A stretch of 41,102 bases of DNA from Pelargonium nanum (GCA_036897485.1 JAYMTF010000288.1:1-41102); one strand, 5' to 3'. Numbered from the stretch's first letter, positions 1 to 11,042 are shown. The notes: generated by a model not told the origin, from the sequence alone. Translations and numbers: made by a program.

Positions 1-820
1 ACAATAAAAAAAAAAAAAAAAAAAAAAAAAAGCTATACGTCACATTCAATTTAATTCAAGATTTCGGTACTATAATTTATTTTTATATTACTCATTTATA
101 TGAATCAAATCACAACATCGATCCTATAGTTGAATTTGTGTGTTAAATGTAAAGTCGCAATTCAAAAATTCAACCCCATTAGTTGCTCCATTTCTAGAAA
201 CTCAAATTGTATGTGACAATTACACATGAGAAACCAAAAACAAAATTGAATTTTGACAATTACATATGAGCATTCTTTGGCTAGCAATTTGCAATATTCA
301 TTGTTGGTTCTATTTTAGCCACTAAAAATATATCCAAAAAAGGTGCTTGAATTCAGTGCTGTCCTGTCAGAACAGATACCATATGCTTGCTTACGTGTCA
401 TTAAATGATTGGTTTAAAATGTAAATTAAGGTCCCAATCAGATCTTTTGGTGACAAGTAAGCTCGTGCTGTTCCTGCTTATCTTCTTTGTTCGAGCACAG
501 TGGCAAACTTGTAATTGTAGAAGATTGGCCTCTCTTACTATGCGTGGCGTTTTGTGGCCAATACATAATTTAATTATTTTAATTATTTTGAGAGGATGCT
601 TTGTGGCTATGAAAACTACAAGATCCTCAAGCATAAATAATTTGATCTTCTTCAGAATCCAATCCAAATTCCAAAACCTTAAAGATCCACTGCATTGGAG
701 CAATAAAAAGATGTGTATATATCTTCTTGCATTGTATATTCTGATTTTCAATCACATAGTAAACACATGTTTATATATAAATAAGCATGTATTATAATAA
801 CGGTTTATATTTGAAAAATA

Positions 821-1120
821 CTAAATGTACTAAATTTTGTACAAAAATGCATGTACAAAGTGACCTGGCAGTCTACGTGGCACATCTATTTTTTATATTT
901 TGTGGTTTAAACGAATAAAAATTCGACATATATGATAACACCACCCTCCCATGAATTTCTGGCGCGAAGCGCCTGATTAATAAGATTAATAAGACACGAT
1001 GTACACGAGGCGAAAATTGAGATTCGGCTAACTCATCAATGAATTAATTAATGTGTCATCCTTCATTGTTTGACACATCACTTTATACAAGTATTTTTGT
1101 ACAAAATGTTGTACATATAG
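821..1120. mobile_element. MITE with 43-bp terminal inverted repeats
   Basis: The first 43 bases (821-863) match the reverse complement of the last 43 (1078-1120) with only a few mismatches. Both ends share an inner TTTTGTACAAAAAT core. TA dinucleotides flank both ends (819-820 and 1121-1122), as expected for a TA target-site duplication. The element is 300 bp with no coding capacity, so it is a non-autonomous DNA transposon, probably Tc1/mariner-like. The middle carries a small palindrome, GGCGCGAAGCGCC, near 960. A diverged relative appears at about 28920-29185. Confidence 0.8.
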
Positions 1121-2617
1121 TATTATACTTTATATTTATAGCTATTTGATAACTAACTAAAAAAATTTAAACCAATAGTTAAAGTTGGAATATTTTGATT
1201 ATATATTGTAACACGACATCTAACGTACAAGTTTAGTATCCTTTTGCACGTGGTTTGTACTGAAGCTGTCTTTATGACTTGAGTTGAAATTTTAATTATC
1301 ACGGTGGTTCCAAGACACGATCCAGTAACCTTTATGTCAATCAAACTATAATGTTATAGTTAATTACAACAGTAAACACTATATATATTGAAATAGCAAC
1401 TTTTATATTACATTAATTTAATAGCTAAATGCTTTCACATTACATCATCGTTTTTCATGTGATCTATATGCAAGTTTTTTTCTTTACACCACGTTGAAAT
1501 TTTAATAATTTTTTTACAATATACTTTCATCTCAAAATGTTGTTCGGTTTTTATTTTTTAGAAGGTTAAATATGAATTAATTAAAGTTAGATTATTTATA
1601 TATATTATTGATAATTTATGCATAACTAATTAATTAAAATTAATTCGAACAATTATTTTGAGCCAAAACATAAAATTATAAAACTATTTTAGTACGAAAT
1701 GAATAATTACTAGTTAGGTACCAAAATAACTCAAATAGGTGTCGTCAACCAAATTTTGATACCATGATTGAATTTCTAATTATAGTTTTAAACATATATT
1801 CTAATAGTGACATATACATTTGACTTAAAAGTCATATTTAATATTTCATCAAAAAAAAAAGTCATATTTAATATATAAATTCAAGTTTTATAATATTACA
1901 TATTTACAAGTTGTGTAGTACAAGAGTATGGGTTTCAGTTACAATTCAAAATGATCTGACAGAAGAGACAGCAATTAAATAATAGAGTTGATAAAACGGT
2001 TTGATAAGAAAATGAAACATTTGGTACTAGTTGGCCAATGACCACATGGCACATTATATCAATTGGCTTAGGAATAGAATATATATGTATACCAAACATG
2101 GTTGGTCCGTCAAACTCAGAGCTGTCCCTGCACATGCTCATGGCTCGGTTGTCCCGGCAAAGCTTGAAGCTCTTTATGTCACGATAAGGCGTCATTCGGT
2201 GTTCTGAAAAAAGTTAAAATTTTGTGTAATGCATAAAAACATTTATAAAAAAGTATTATTTGTTGAGACGATTGAAATTGACATGAAGTAGTTAAAAGAC
2301 TTCATAATATCAGCGTTATCAATTCGACAACAACTTCAAGCAACCCATAAACGGATGCAGATGAAGATAAAACAAATCAGAAGCACATAAGCGAAATTGG
2401 GTAATGAAGTCAACCACAAAATTTGTCTTTCTTGGAACAGACATAAATATTACCTCTCCCACAAGCACTAATGTATCCCTAAACTTATCATTGAAGAAAG
2501 GTAAAGTTGAAATCTTTCATAACTTTTAGATAAAATAAACACGGAAATAACATAAAGGTCGGTTTCTAAAATATATTTATTAACTCATAGTATAAAACAA
2601 AATCAATGTTATGTGAG

Positions 2618-2868
2618 ACTATCTAAATCTCATACAACAAAAAAGAACAATTCTCTAGATTGCACAAAAAAATCAACTAGAGACTGATAAAAAAATCAAC
2701 TAGAGATTAAGAAGTGAATATAGTCGTAGGCCGACTATTGCATACATGTCTGAAACTATTTAAATCCCATACAACAATAAAGAACAAATCTCTAAACTGC
2801 GCAAAAAAATCAATTAGAAGTTAAAAAGTGAATATAGTCACAACCTCACTATTGCATGCATGACTTTG
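2618..2868. repeat. Diverged tandem duplication, about 137-bp unit
   Basis: A segment beginning ACTATCTAAATCTCATACAA at 2618 recurs at 2755 as ACTATTTAAATCCCATACAA. Similarity continues through AAAGAACAA, CAAAAAAATCAA, GTGAATATAGTC and CTATTGCAT. The first unit has an extra internal duplication of about 23 bp (AAAAAAATCAACTAGAGA twice), so the second copy is shorter. No function can be read from it. Confidence 0.65.
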
Positions 2869-4407
2869 AAACACTTTCTATTTTACTTGAATCACACATG
2901 TCTATGATACTTGAAAAACAAGTTCACGGATTTAAAACCAAATGGTGTCCAATCATTAAAATACCAATTACACACAAAAATATCTCAGAGATAGGATTTG
3001 ATTCAATGTTTCTAAATATGTGAGTAGTAGCTTTAAGTTTAAGATAGGGTTGTGGCCGTACCACTTAGAAGTTGAGTGGACAATGGTGGGCATGTCCTTA
3101 AATAAAAGCTACAATTTGACTAAGCTCCTCTTCAATTATGCTTAAAGGTTTGCTTTTTTCAAAAACAAAATTTAAAGTAGAATGAACTGTTTTACATGAT
3201 AAATTTGTTCAGATGACTATTTGAATTTATGTCGATTTTTTAAACTATAAATTTGAGTTGAAAATACTTATATATACTTGACTTGAAGAAACTCGGGTTC
3301 ATTCGGATTGTGTATAAAGTTTGTAGGTTTTCCTAACCTACCCGCACAATTTTTCTAAGATGAGTCTAACTAAACCAAAATTTGGTCGGGTCCAAACTAT
3401 CAGCTTTAGAGGATAAGCCACCAAACTGAAAATAATATGGACTCACGACCTCATATTCTCGTTAAAAAGTATATGTATTGAATTATTAAGTCATCTTCTA
3501 AAGACACTGAAAAAATTTGTTCATTGTTTAAACCAGTTTTCATTACTTATAAGATAATTTTGTCACCATTTATGTTATAAAATTAGCTTTTTCCTATAAT
3601 GAATTTTTTTAATAAAGCGTTCAATTTATAAAACATATTGCACACACTTAATAGAATTTAAGTTGACAATTTTGTTCATAAAGTTACTGGTTTTTTTAAA
3701 AAAAACTTGTAAATTCATTCATTGAAAAAATCTTGTTGAACATAGAACATAACTGAATCCGGGACATTTTTCGAATCAAACTTATTAACACATTATATTT
3801 TCTTAAAGGAATATTAACACAGTATTAGTATAAGTATTTTTGTTCAATACTTAAACAAAACTCTAATTTCTTTTATTTATGTGTGTAATAAGTGGAAGAC
3901 ACGATAGTGTGAAATGACGAAAGAGACCCTGATGATTGATCCAACGGTCAGAAAAGAATGGGCTAAAAAGGTGATGATGATCTCGTCATCCACCTGGTGA
4001 GTTACAACCCGATAAGTCAATCCTCCCTCTTTGAAGGATCATGTCGAAAAAGAATATATTCTTTATTTAATTCAGTAACTAAAATAATACTTGTAGAGTT
4101 ATCAACAAAAGATTAAAATCAGATAATTATTTGTTTTTATCTATTATATACATATATAATATTATTGTTTTTTATACATCAATTTAGCGAAACATTGGCT
4201 GTATATGTATTTAAATATTGGAGCCAAACTTTTGGAAGGGGCGATTTCTTGGGTCAAATTAAGAGAGAGAAAATTCAAGATTGTTAAAAGTCTTAAAGAC
4301 AAGTATGCATTTTAAATATATATTTGTTATATTTAGAAAGCAAAAATTAAAATAAAAAAAACAGAGATATGACCTTCAGAATATTATTTTTCTTCCGTCT
4401 TTTGGCT

Positions 4408-4613
4408 AATGATATCTAGAATTGAGTTCGAGACTCAGAAAATGCAGCTGCGTTTGGTAGGTAGAGGTTTGCCGCCCTTATAGTTCCACATTCCCGGCTC
4501 GAATGAGGATTAGTCTGAGTGTTGTGTGACTTAAAGGTGCTGGTCTCGAGCTGATCGCATGCCCGCTTAGAAAACTTCATGGTTAAAACAAAAAAAATGA
4601 TATCTAGAATTGA
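4408..4613 (+). mobile_element. SINE insertion with perfect 18-bp target-site duplications
   Basis: The 18-mer AATGATATCTAGAATTGA occurs at 4408-4425 and again at 4596-4613. The 170 bp between them (4426-4595) starts with GTTCGAGACTC, which resembles the RNA polymerase III B box of tRNA-derived SINEs. It continues through a GC-richer body and ends in an A-rich tail (TTAAAACAAAAAAA). Long exact duplications, a B-box-like motif and an A tail together indicate a retrotransposed SINE. No A box lies inside the insert, so the copy is probably 5'-truncated. The identical duplications suggest a fairly recent insertion. Confidence 0.85.
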
Positions 4614-5474
4614 TTTTAGTGTAGGCATACCTATATGTGGAGGCAAAATTATAAAAATGTAAGGATAGATGTGATTTTTTTTTCTACAATCGAGACTAAA
4701 TTTCAAAGTCTTAACATTTTAGTAGAAATAGTTACTCACATAGTTCACTATTGTATTCGTCTCTATAGTTTGAAGTGTTAATTTGTCACGCATGTTGATT
4801 TAACATAATATTTATTAAATAATATGAAACACTTACTTGTCAAATTTGTTAAGGTGATATATATAAAATATTATTGCAAAATAATATGTAACATCAATCA
4901 TGTGTTGATGAATGTTTTTAATCATAGAAATAGTCTACTATTAATATCAAATATTTATGTAAAATAAAGTGAAGATGAGCTCCTTTACACATTGCCATTA
5001 TGTGGAAAACAACATACCATAATTAGATGGGTGGGGGCATCAATCCCTTTACCCCAAAAAAATAATATTAGACTCTTTGGTCAAACAAGACAAGAGCACC
5101 ACTATTCAATATTTGCCTCCAAATTTTCTTTAATTTCCATTGGTTCAATAGGTTTTTGATGCCTCAATCTCCATCCTTCCTATCTTTTTAGGAAAATACA
5201 CATCATTTTATCAACCAAGCAAATCCTAAACAAGAACCTACCCTTTTTTTCTTGCAAATTTCTCTCACACACACTAGACATGAGATGATGGGTTTTTGAG
5301 TGACTATACAAAACAAATGTCTTTTATGGAAAAAAGTAGAAATTTTTGGGCAAGTAGCAAGAAAAAGTTGGAGTTGAGAGAGGATCTAATTTTAAGTCAT
5401 TTTCTAATAGAGTAAAATGGTCTATAGACCATTCTCTCCCCAACTTGGACCTTTTCTTCCTCCCCCACTCATCT

Positions 5475-5483
5475 CTTTATATC
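5475..5483 (+). promoter_or_regulatory. Probable TATA box of the NPF4.6-type gene
   Basis: CTTTATATC lies about 110 bases before the start codon at 5590. It is followed by a pyrimidine-rich leader with repeated TTTTCA units (about 5508-5530). A start site near 5505-5515 would give a 5' leader of about 80 nt. The call rests on motif and position only. Confidence 0.5.
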
Positions 5484-5589
5484 TCCTTCCCACCATTGGC
5501 TTGTTTTCATTTTCATTTTCATTTTCACATCAAAATTCTCTCCATCTCCTCTCTCACCACAGATCCAAAGTTGGGAAGAGAAAAAAAAA

Positions 5590-8500
5590 ATGGTGGGTTC
5601 CTATTCTTTTCCCTTTCTCTGAATTGGGTTCCTTTTATTTTAAGAAAAAAAGAAAAAAAAATTCAGCTTTTTCATATGCTATCTATGTCAACTACTCACT
5701 ATCTTCTTGAATTGTTCTGATATTTGCAGGAAGAAGGTGTACACCAGCAAGACACATGGGAAGGCTATGTGGATTGGAGGAGCCGACCGGCCGCCCGAGG
5801 CCGCCATGGAGGCATGGTGGCCGCCTTTTTTGTGTTGGGTATATGTTTATATATGCACTTCTTAATTATTCAAAACTATTTGATCCTCATAAAACCCATC
5901 TTAGGACACACTTTTGTGCTGTTTAATGTTTCTTTTAGTACTCATGTAAAGTACTAAATAAGTTTGTGTATGTATGTGCAGTGGTGGAGGTATTGGAGAA
6001 CCTAGCATTTTTGGCAAATGCAAGCAACTTGGTGCTGTATCTGTCTGAGTACATGCACTTTTCACCATCAAAATCTGCTAACAATGTCACAAACTTCATG
6101 GGAACAGCCTTCCTTCTTGCCCTCCTAGGAGGCTTCTTGTCAGATGCTTTTTTCACCACTTATCATATCTACCTGATAAGTGCAGTCATTGAACTTCTGG
6201 TAAGCTAGCTACACATTCTCTTTTTTTGCCTTGCTTAACCAATTTGGTAGTACTAATATTTAGTATCCGAAAAGAAATAAAGTAAAACCTAACTGCACAA
6301 ACGTTACTAGACGAGTAAGTCCACGGGAAAACGTGAACACATGAAGAAAAATAATGCATACTGATTATGAAAATGTCTTGACGAACATGAATAAGCACGA
6401 AAGCTGGAGTCTAATTGGTATGGGTTTTTTTTATTTTATTGTTTTAGTTTGGCTGCATATTCTGCTATACATGTGTGGGTTTGTCTGATGCTTCAAGAGA
6501 TGACCAATGCATGGAGAGATAAGGGTTTGATTGCAGAAGCAAGAATTGGAGCTGCAATAATATATAAGAATCTTAACATTAGAAGCAAAATTGGAAAGAT
6601 ATTATTGGAGAGAGCTGAGCAAGTTGATGACTTCAGATGCAACCAATATTGCAGTCAATGATGCTCAGATGATCTTTCATTACTCTACATAAAAAATTAT
6701 ATATAAAAGAACAATTCAATCTTATTATTATATTAGGGTTTGGTCAATCAAGAAAGCTTAGGAGCTAAGAATGATTTTCCCATCCAACACCTCCTAAATT
6801 GTACAACACTAAACGCCAACAAAATTTGAGCTCCCAAGTATATTCTTTTGACTGAAATAGAGTTAACGTTAAGGTACGTAATAAATAAATTAATAATATA
6901 CTTTTTCATAAATTTTCTGATTCTTTTCTATTGAATTCGAACTTTGGATAACAAAATTCGACAGTTAGAAATATTTTTTAAATGCTTACACTTAATTATT
7001 TAGGATAACGTTTGCATCTTCTAAAATTGGCGGATGCTTATTCGTCATGTACTATCATTGCTTCTTTAAAAAAAATTAGAATTTGTACATTTTCTATCTT
7101 CATGCGACTCTGCTTCGTCTAATTTTTACAAATTGTAGAAACTTTCATCGTTGCCTCTCCTAAAAGTCTAGGGCCTTCGGACCGTGTCTTAGTCTCAGCG
7201 TGGCTAATCATCTTTCCGATCCAGCTATTGACCATGAGAGCTGTTGCCAAAACTAACCTACAAATTACTTTTCGGTGGGGAGTAATTGAACCCAGTCTAG
7301 AAAGCTCTATTTTCTGAAAATGAGCCCTAAATCTTCCACTCCATAATCTATAGAATAGCTGGGGCACACTTTAAACCATAATTAACAGTACAATTTCATT
7401 AATTAGATAATGGTTCACTTCATCTTTTGGTTATAATTTGACTTTGTCCCTTAAAACATGAAAAAGCTACCCAATTATGTCCAAGTGGATACATATTTAA
7501 ATCATATAATAAAGTCAATCAAAAGATCAAATTATTAAGAAAAATCCTCTCCTAATCATATGAATTTAATCATGATCCTTGAACAAATTTTTATGGTGTA
7601 GGGCACATGTAAATGGGTCCCTCTCATATTTACAATCTTGCCACTCTCATGCAACGTATCCACATTTTTCAGTGAATGCTATGCTAGGATTGGAATTTAG
7701 AGGACCCATAAATTAAATTTATTATATTTTTGTTGGCATTTATTATTTTGGGTCACTCTCATATTATAGGACAAAAGCATAGCCTTCACTTTCTCATCAT
7801 TTTCAGCTTTGAAAGCAAATATCAATCTTGTCCTCTTCAGTCTCTCAGCCAGTAGTTTCTATACCCTACGTGGCACGTGTCTCCTCCTTCTTCCACCACG
7901 TGGTGCTATCTTTGTCTGAAAGACACGTGTCAGAACACGGTTGAATTGTCTTTGTATTTGATGTGGTAGTTTTGATCCTCCAATGTCTAAACACTTGGGT
8001 GTTGTGTTGTGGCCGGCCTTGTGGGAACTCATGACAAATCCACTTATAGTCTTATAGATTGTGTCGTATTTATATAAGGCTTCGAAAACACGTATGTTTG
8101 ATTAATAAGTATATTATTACACATATAACGTGACATGCACGTTTAAGAGTATAATTGAAAATTAATTTGATGATGTGTTAAACGTGTTAAAAAGTTTTGT
8201 ATCAAACGTGTTGGTATTATCACGTGAAATGTGTTGAGTTGTGTTTGTGTCAATCGTGTCGTGTCAATACAGTCTATTTAGTTACCATCTTAAAAGTGTC
8301 GTGTTCATGTTGAACCTTGTAGAGCGATTACTAAACATGTCGTGTTGGGTGGTGCAACCTCACAAATATCTTTCAGCACAACACATTCACATATTGCCGA
8401 CTTTATATAATAAAAAAAAACATGTAAGATTGGCAATTTGAGTTGGAAAACTTAATTGGAATCCAGTTTGAAATCTTACAAATTTGTCTGGAATGCAATC

Positions 8501-11042
8501 TTTGTAGATAAATTAGACTGGCTCAAACTTGAAAATGACAAGTCAAGTTTATATCCAATTTTCTGGTTTTAGAAGCACGTGAAAGTGATATATACACACA
8601 AATATGAAGCAAGTGTGTGATCACTATTGAATGGTCATAGCTTCTGTTGAAGTTGAAACCATGCACCATTTTTAACTATGAGCCAAGGTTTCTCATAGTG
8701 ACATTTCAGAAGAATCATCCAAGAAGTTGGGTGGAGCTTAACACGTGGTTTGTGGGCCCACCTTTGTGCTTTTCAGTAGGACATTTTCACATCAATAGAT
8801 CCGGACAAGACCCTAAAGTTCCACTTTCAAAAGAAGAAAATAAAAATAAAAATAAAAAAATTTATAAAAAGAAAAACTCCAAAAGCAATCTAATGTCCTC
8901 AGCCCAGCCCGTCTTAGTTGGATCGTATAAGACTTGGGCCAAGGCCCATAAAATAGAGGACTCATATAAAAAAAACTAATTTATTTATTTATTTACCATA
9001 CACACATTTCCTCACGAGAAATCGTGTGTTCAATTTATATTAAATAGTATGCATTATGATTCACTAATATTGTCTTCTTGTTACTATGTGACAGGGTTTA
9101 ATTGTCCTCACTACACAAGCTCGCTTGCCTTCCTTAAAGCCACCATCATGCGACCGATCCAACCCGAACGTTCCATGCCAAGAAGCTCAGGGAGGACAAG
9201 CCGCAATGCTTTTTCTCGGCCTCTACATGGTGGCGCTCGGCATTGGAGGCATCAAGGGCTCATTGCCGGCGCACGGGGCGGAGCAGTTCGACGAGAGCAC
9301 ACCTAAGGGGAGGAAGCAGAGGTCCACATTTTTCAACTACTTTGTATTTTGCCTTTCCTTTGGTGCCCTTATTGCGGTCACATTGGTGGTTTGGATTGAA
9401 GACAATAAGGGATGGGAATGGGGGCTTGGGATTGCCACTTTTGCCATTTTTTTGTCTATCCCAATCTTTCTTGCTGGCTCTACCACTTATAGGAACAAAA
9501 TTCCTTCCGGAAGTCCACTCACAACCATTGCCAAGGTATGTAAATCATTGTTATCTTATCTTGTTTCAGGTTTATGCGTAATATGTGCGAGTTTGTCTAC
9601 CCCAATAAAAAAGTGATCATGTTCATTTTATACAATCCAAACTCAAAAATTAGGATTGGAGATTTCAGTTGTCTATATGTACAAATTCAAATCATAATTA
9701 TAGCATAAGCTAGTACGCATAAACTATTATATCCATTAATCACATATATTCATAAAGCTAATGTACACTGTGTATTTATGATTTTGGTCCTAATCGAAAT
9801 TTTTAATTCAACGGGACTGACTTGTCTTCCAAGTCACTATCATTCCATGTCCCGAAGGGCATGCACTGATCATAGTTAGTTCACAACATGCTAAATGTTT
9901 GTGTATGTGAACAAAAAAATGGATACAGATGATTGTTCTGCACCCATGAATGCATTAAGCCATATATGAGTTTAAATTAGGAACTGCGTTTTCTGATTGT
10001 CTTGACTGAGTCTCATTTACATGCAAATGACAACCTTGAAACTCTTCTGAAAATGACATATTTTTGGGTTGTGCAGGTATTGCTAGCATCCATATTCAAC
10101 ACATGCCTCTCAAGAAGCCCAAGCAATGCCATAGCAAGCATGGCCACAAGCCCTTCAAACAACCCCACCAACAAACCAGAACAACAACACCCCAAACCAT
10201 CTGATCCTCCTCAAACCCCAACACAGAGCCTCCATTTCCTCAACAGAGCAGTAGTGAACAAACCAGCCCACACCTCCCTCCAATGCACAGTCCAGCAAGT
10301 CGAAGATGTCAAGATCGTCCTCAAAATGCTCCCCATCTTCGCCTCCACCATCATGCTCAACTCGTGCCTCGCCCAGCTCTCCACCTTCTCCGTCCAACAA
10401 GCCGCCTCCATGGACACCAACCTCGGCTCTCTCAACGTCCCTCCCGCTTCCCTCCCCGTCTTCCCCGTCATCTTCATCATGACCCTCGCGCCTCTCTACG
10501 ACCACTTCCTCATCCCCTTCGCTCGCCGCCTCACCAAATCCGAATCCGGCATCACCCACCTCCAGCGCATCGGAATCGGACTCGTTCTCTCCGTCGTAGC
10601 CATGGCCGTCGCCGCCATTGTCGAGGTCAAGAGAAAAAGGGTCGCCACCAGATCTGGGTTGCTCGATTCCGAAAACCCACTTCCCATCTCGTTCCTCTGG
10701 ATCGCTTTTCAGTACTTGTTTCTGGGTTCTGCAGATCTGTTTACTTTGGCTGGTTTGCTTGAGTTTTTCTTCACCGAAGCTCCGGCGAGCATGAGGTCTC
10801 TGGCCACCGCTCTGTCGTGGGCGTCTCTGGCGATGGGGTACTATTTGAGCTCTGTGATTGTGTCGATTGTGAACAGTGCCACTGGTGGCTCAAGCCACAG
10901 GCCATGGCTGGCTGGTGGGAGCTTGAATGAGTATCATCTGGAGAGGTTTTACTGGTTGATGTGTGTGCTCAGTGGGTTGAATTTTTTGTTTTATCTCTTC
11001 TGGGCAATGAGGTACAAGTACAGAGCAACAAGCAGTGGTTAG
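5590..11042 (+). CDS. NPF4.6: NRT1/PTR family transporter, NPF4.6 (NRT1.2/AIT1) type
   Basis: Polytopic plasma-membrane transporter of the major facilitator superfamily. Arabidopsis NPF4.6 is known as a low-affinity nitrate transporter (NRT1.2) and an abscisic-acid importer (AIT1). Exons: 5590-5592, 5730-5838, 5982-6199, 9095-9535, 10077-11042. All junctions are GT-AG, and the joined frame gives 578 residues (Arabidopsis relative about 585 from memory). The first coding exon is the ATG alone, with the donor immediately after it. The N-terminal part reads WEGYVDWR, GRHGGM and VVEVLENLAF; the E40-x-x-E43 motif is followed by Asn44 instead of the K/R usual in the wider family. Later family segments include GGFLSDAFF, GIGGIKGSL, HGAEQFDE, STFFNYFVF, AQLSTFSVQQA, YDHFLIPFA, GSADLFTLAGL and FYWLMCVLSG. 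Twelve membrane helices with a long hydrophilic central loop (start of exon 5) are expected. Intron 3 is 2895 bp and holds the plastid rRNA relic and the ACGT cluster; intron 4 is 541 bp with nothing recognised. The family call is secure; orthology to NPF4.6 over other NPF4 members is likely. Confidence 0.93.
6950..7265 (-). pseudogene. Decayed plastid 16S rRNA fragment inside intron 3
   Basis: Read on the minus strand, this stretch follows plastid 16S rRNA in order from about position 240 to 570. Recognisable blocks are AATAGCTGG, GATGATTAGCCAC, GACTAAGACACGG, AGGAGAGGCAACGATG, GACGAAGCAGAGTCGCATG, GAAGCAATGATAGTA, GAATAAGCATC and GATGCAAACGTTATCC. Most differences from the plastid sequence as I remember it are C-to-T or G-to-A, plus small indels, the pattern of old organelle DNA in a methylated nuclear genome. 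The order and spacing fit plastid rather than mitochondrial small-subunit rRNA. It is not functional. Edges are approximate, and the 249-bp open frame on this strand (7119-7367) is an accident of the relic. Confidence 0.8.
7867..7931. promoter_or_regulatory. Cluster of ACGT (G-box/ABRE-like) motifs in intron 3
   Basis: Four ACGT cores lie within 65 bases: TACGTGGCACGTGTC at 7867-7881 (two cores), the 12-base palindrome CACCACGTGGTG at 7894-7905 and the 10-base palindrome GACACGTGTC at 7922-7931. These match the core bound by plant bZIP factors (ABF/AREB and G-box binders) and by bHLH factors such as PIFs. Their position inside the third intron of a putative ABA importer makes an intronic enhancer possible. 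Activity is not shown by sequence alone. Confidence 0.5.
8150..8360. repeat. GTGTCGTGT-rich degenerate dispersed repeat
   Basis: The stretch is built from repeated CGTGTT, CGTGTC and GTGTTGAGTTGTG motifs, including TCGTGTCGTGTC near 8255 and CATGTCGTGTTGG near 8336. Similar wording recurs downstream of the gene near 11220-11330. It looks like remnants of one dispersed repeat family, but no ends or target duplications were found. Confidence 0.4.

Larger units (their letters stand above)
1..5470. other. Gene-free AT-rich flank
   Basis: No exon chain or recognisable protein could be built here on either strand. Open frames (for example 405-797 and 1935-2195) have AT-driven composition, no family similarity and no matching splice partners. 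The stretch starts with a run of A at about 6-31. It contains the inverted-repeat element at 821-1120, a diverged tandem repeat at about 2618-2868 and the SINE at 4408-4613, all listed separately. The last few hundred bases are the likely promoter of the transporter gene that follows. Confidence 0.7.

Noticed and set aside
405..797. Overlapping open frames on both strands near 400-800
   Set aside because: Complementary frames in low-complexity AT-rich DNA, with no family similarity and no splice partners.
7119..7367. 82-codon minus-strand frame in the transporter intron
   Set aside because: It runs through the decayed plastid 16S rRNA insertion and is not a protein gene.
10155..10762. Long open frames on both strands overlapping the transporter's last exon (for example 10283-10762 plus and 10155-10559 minus)
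   Set aside because: They are by-products of the GC3-rich codon patch. Their translations are compositionally extreme (Pro/Arg/His or Glu/Gly runs), while the transporter frame matches its family throughout.
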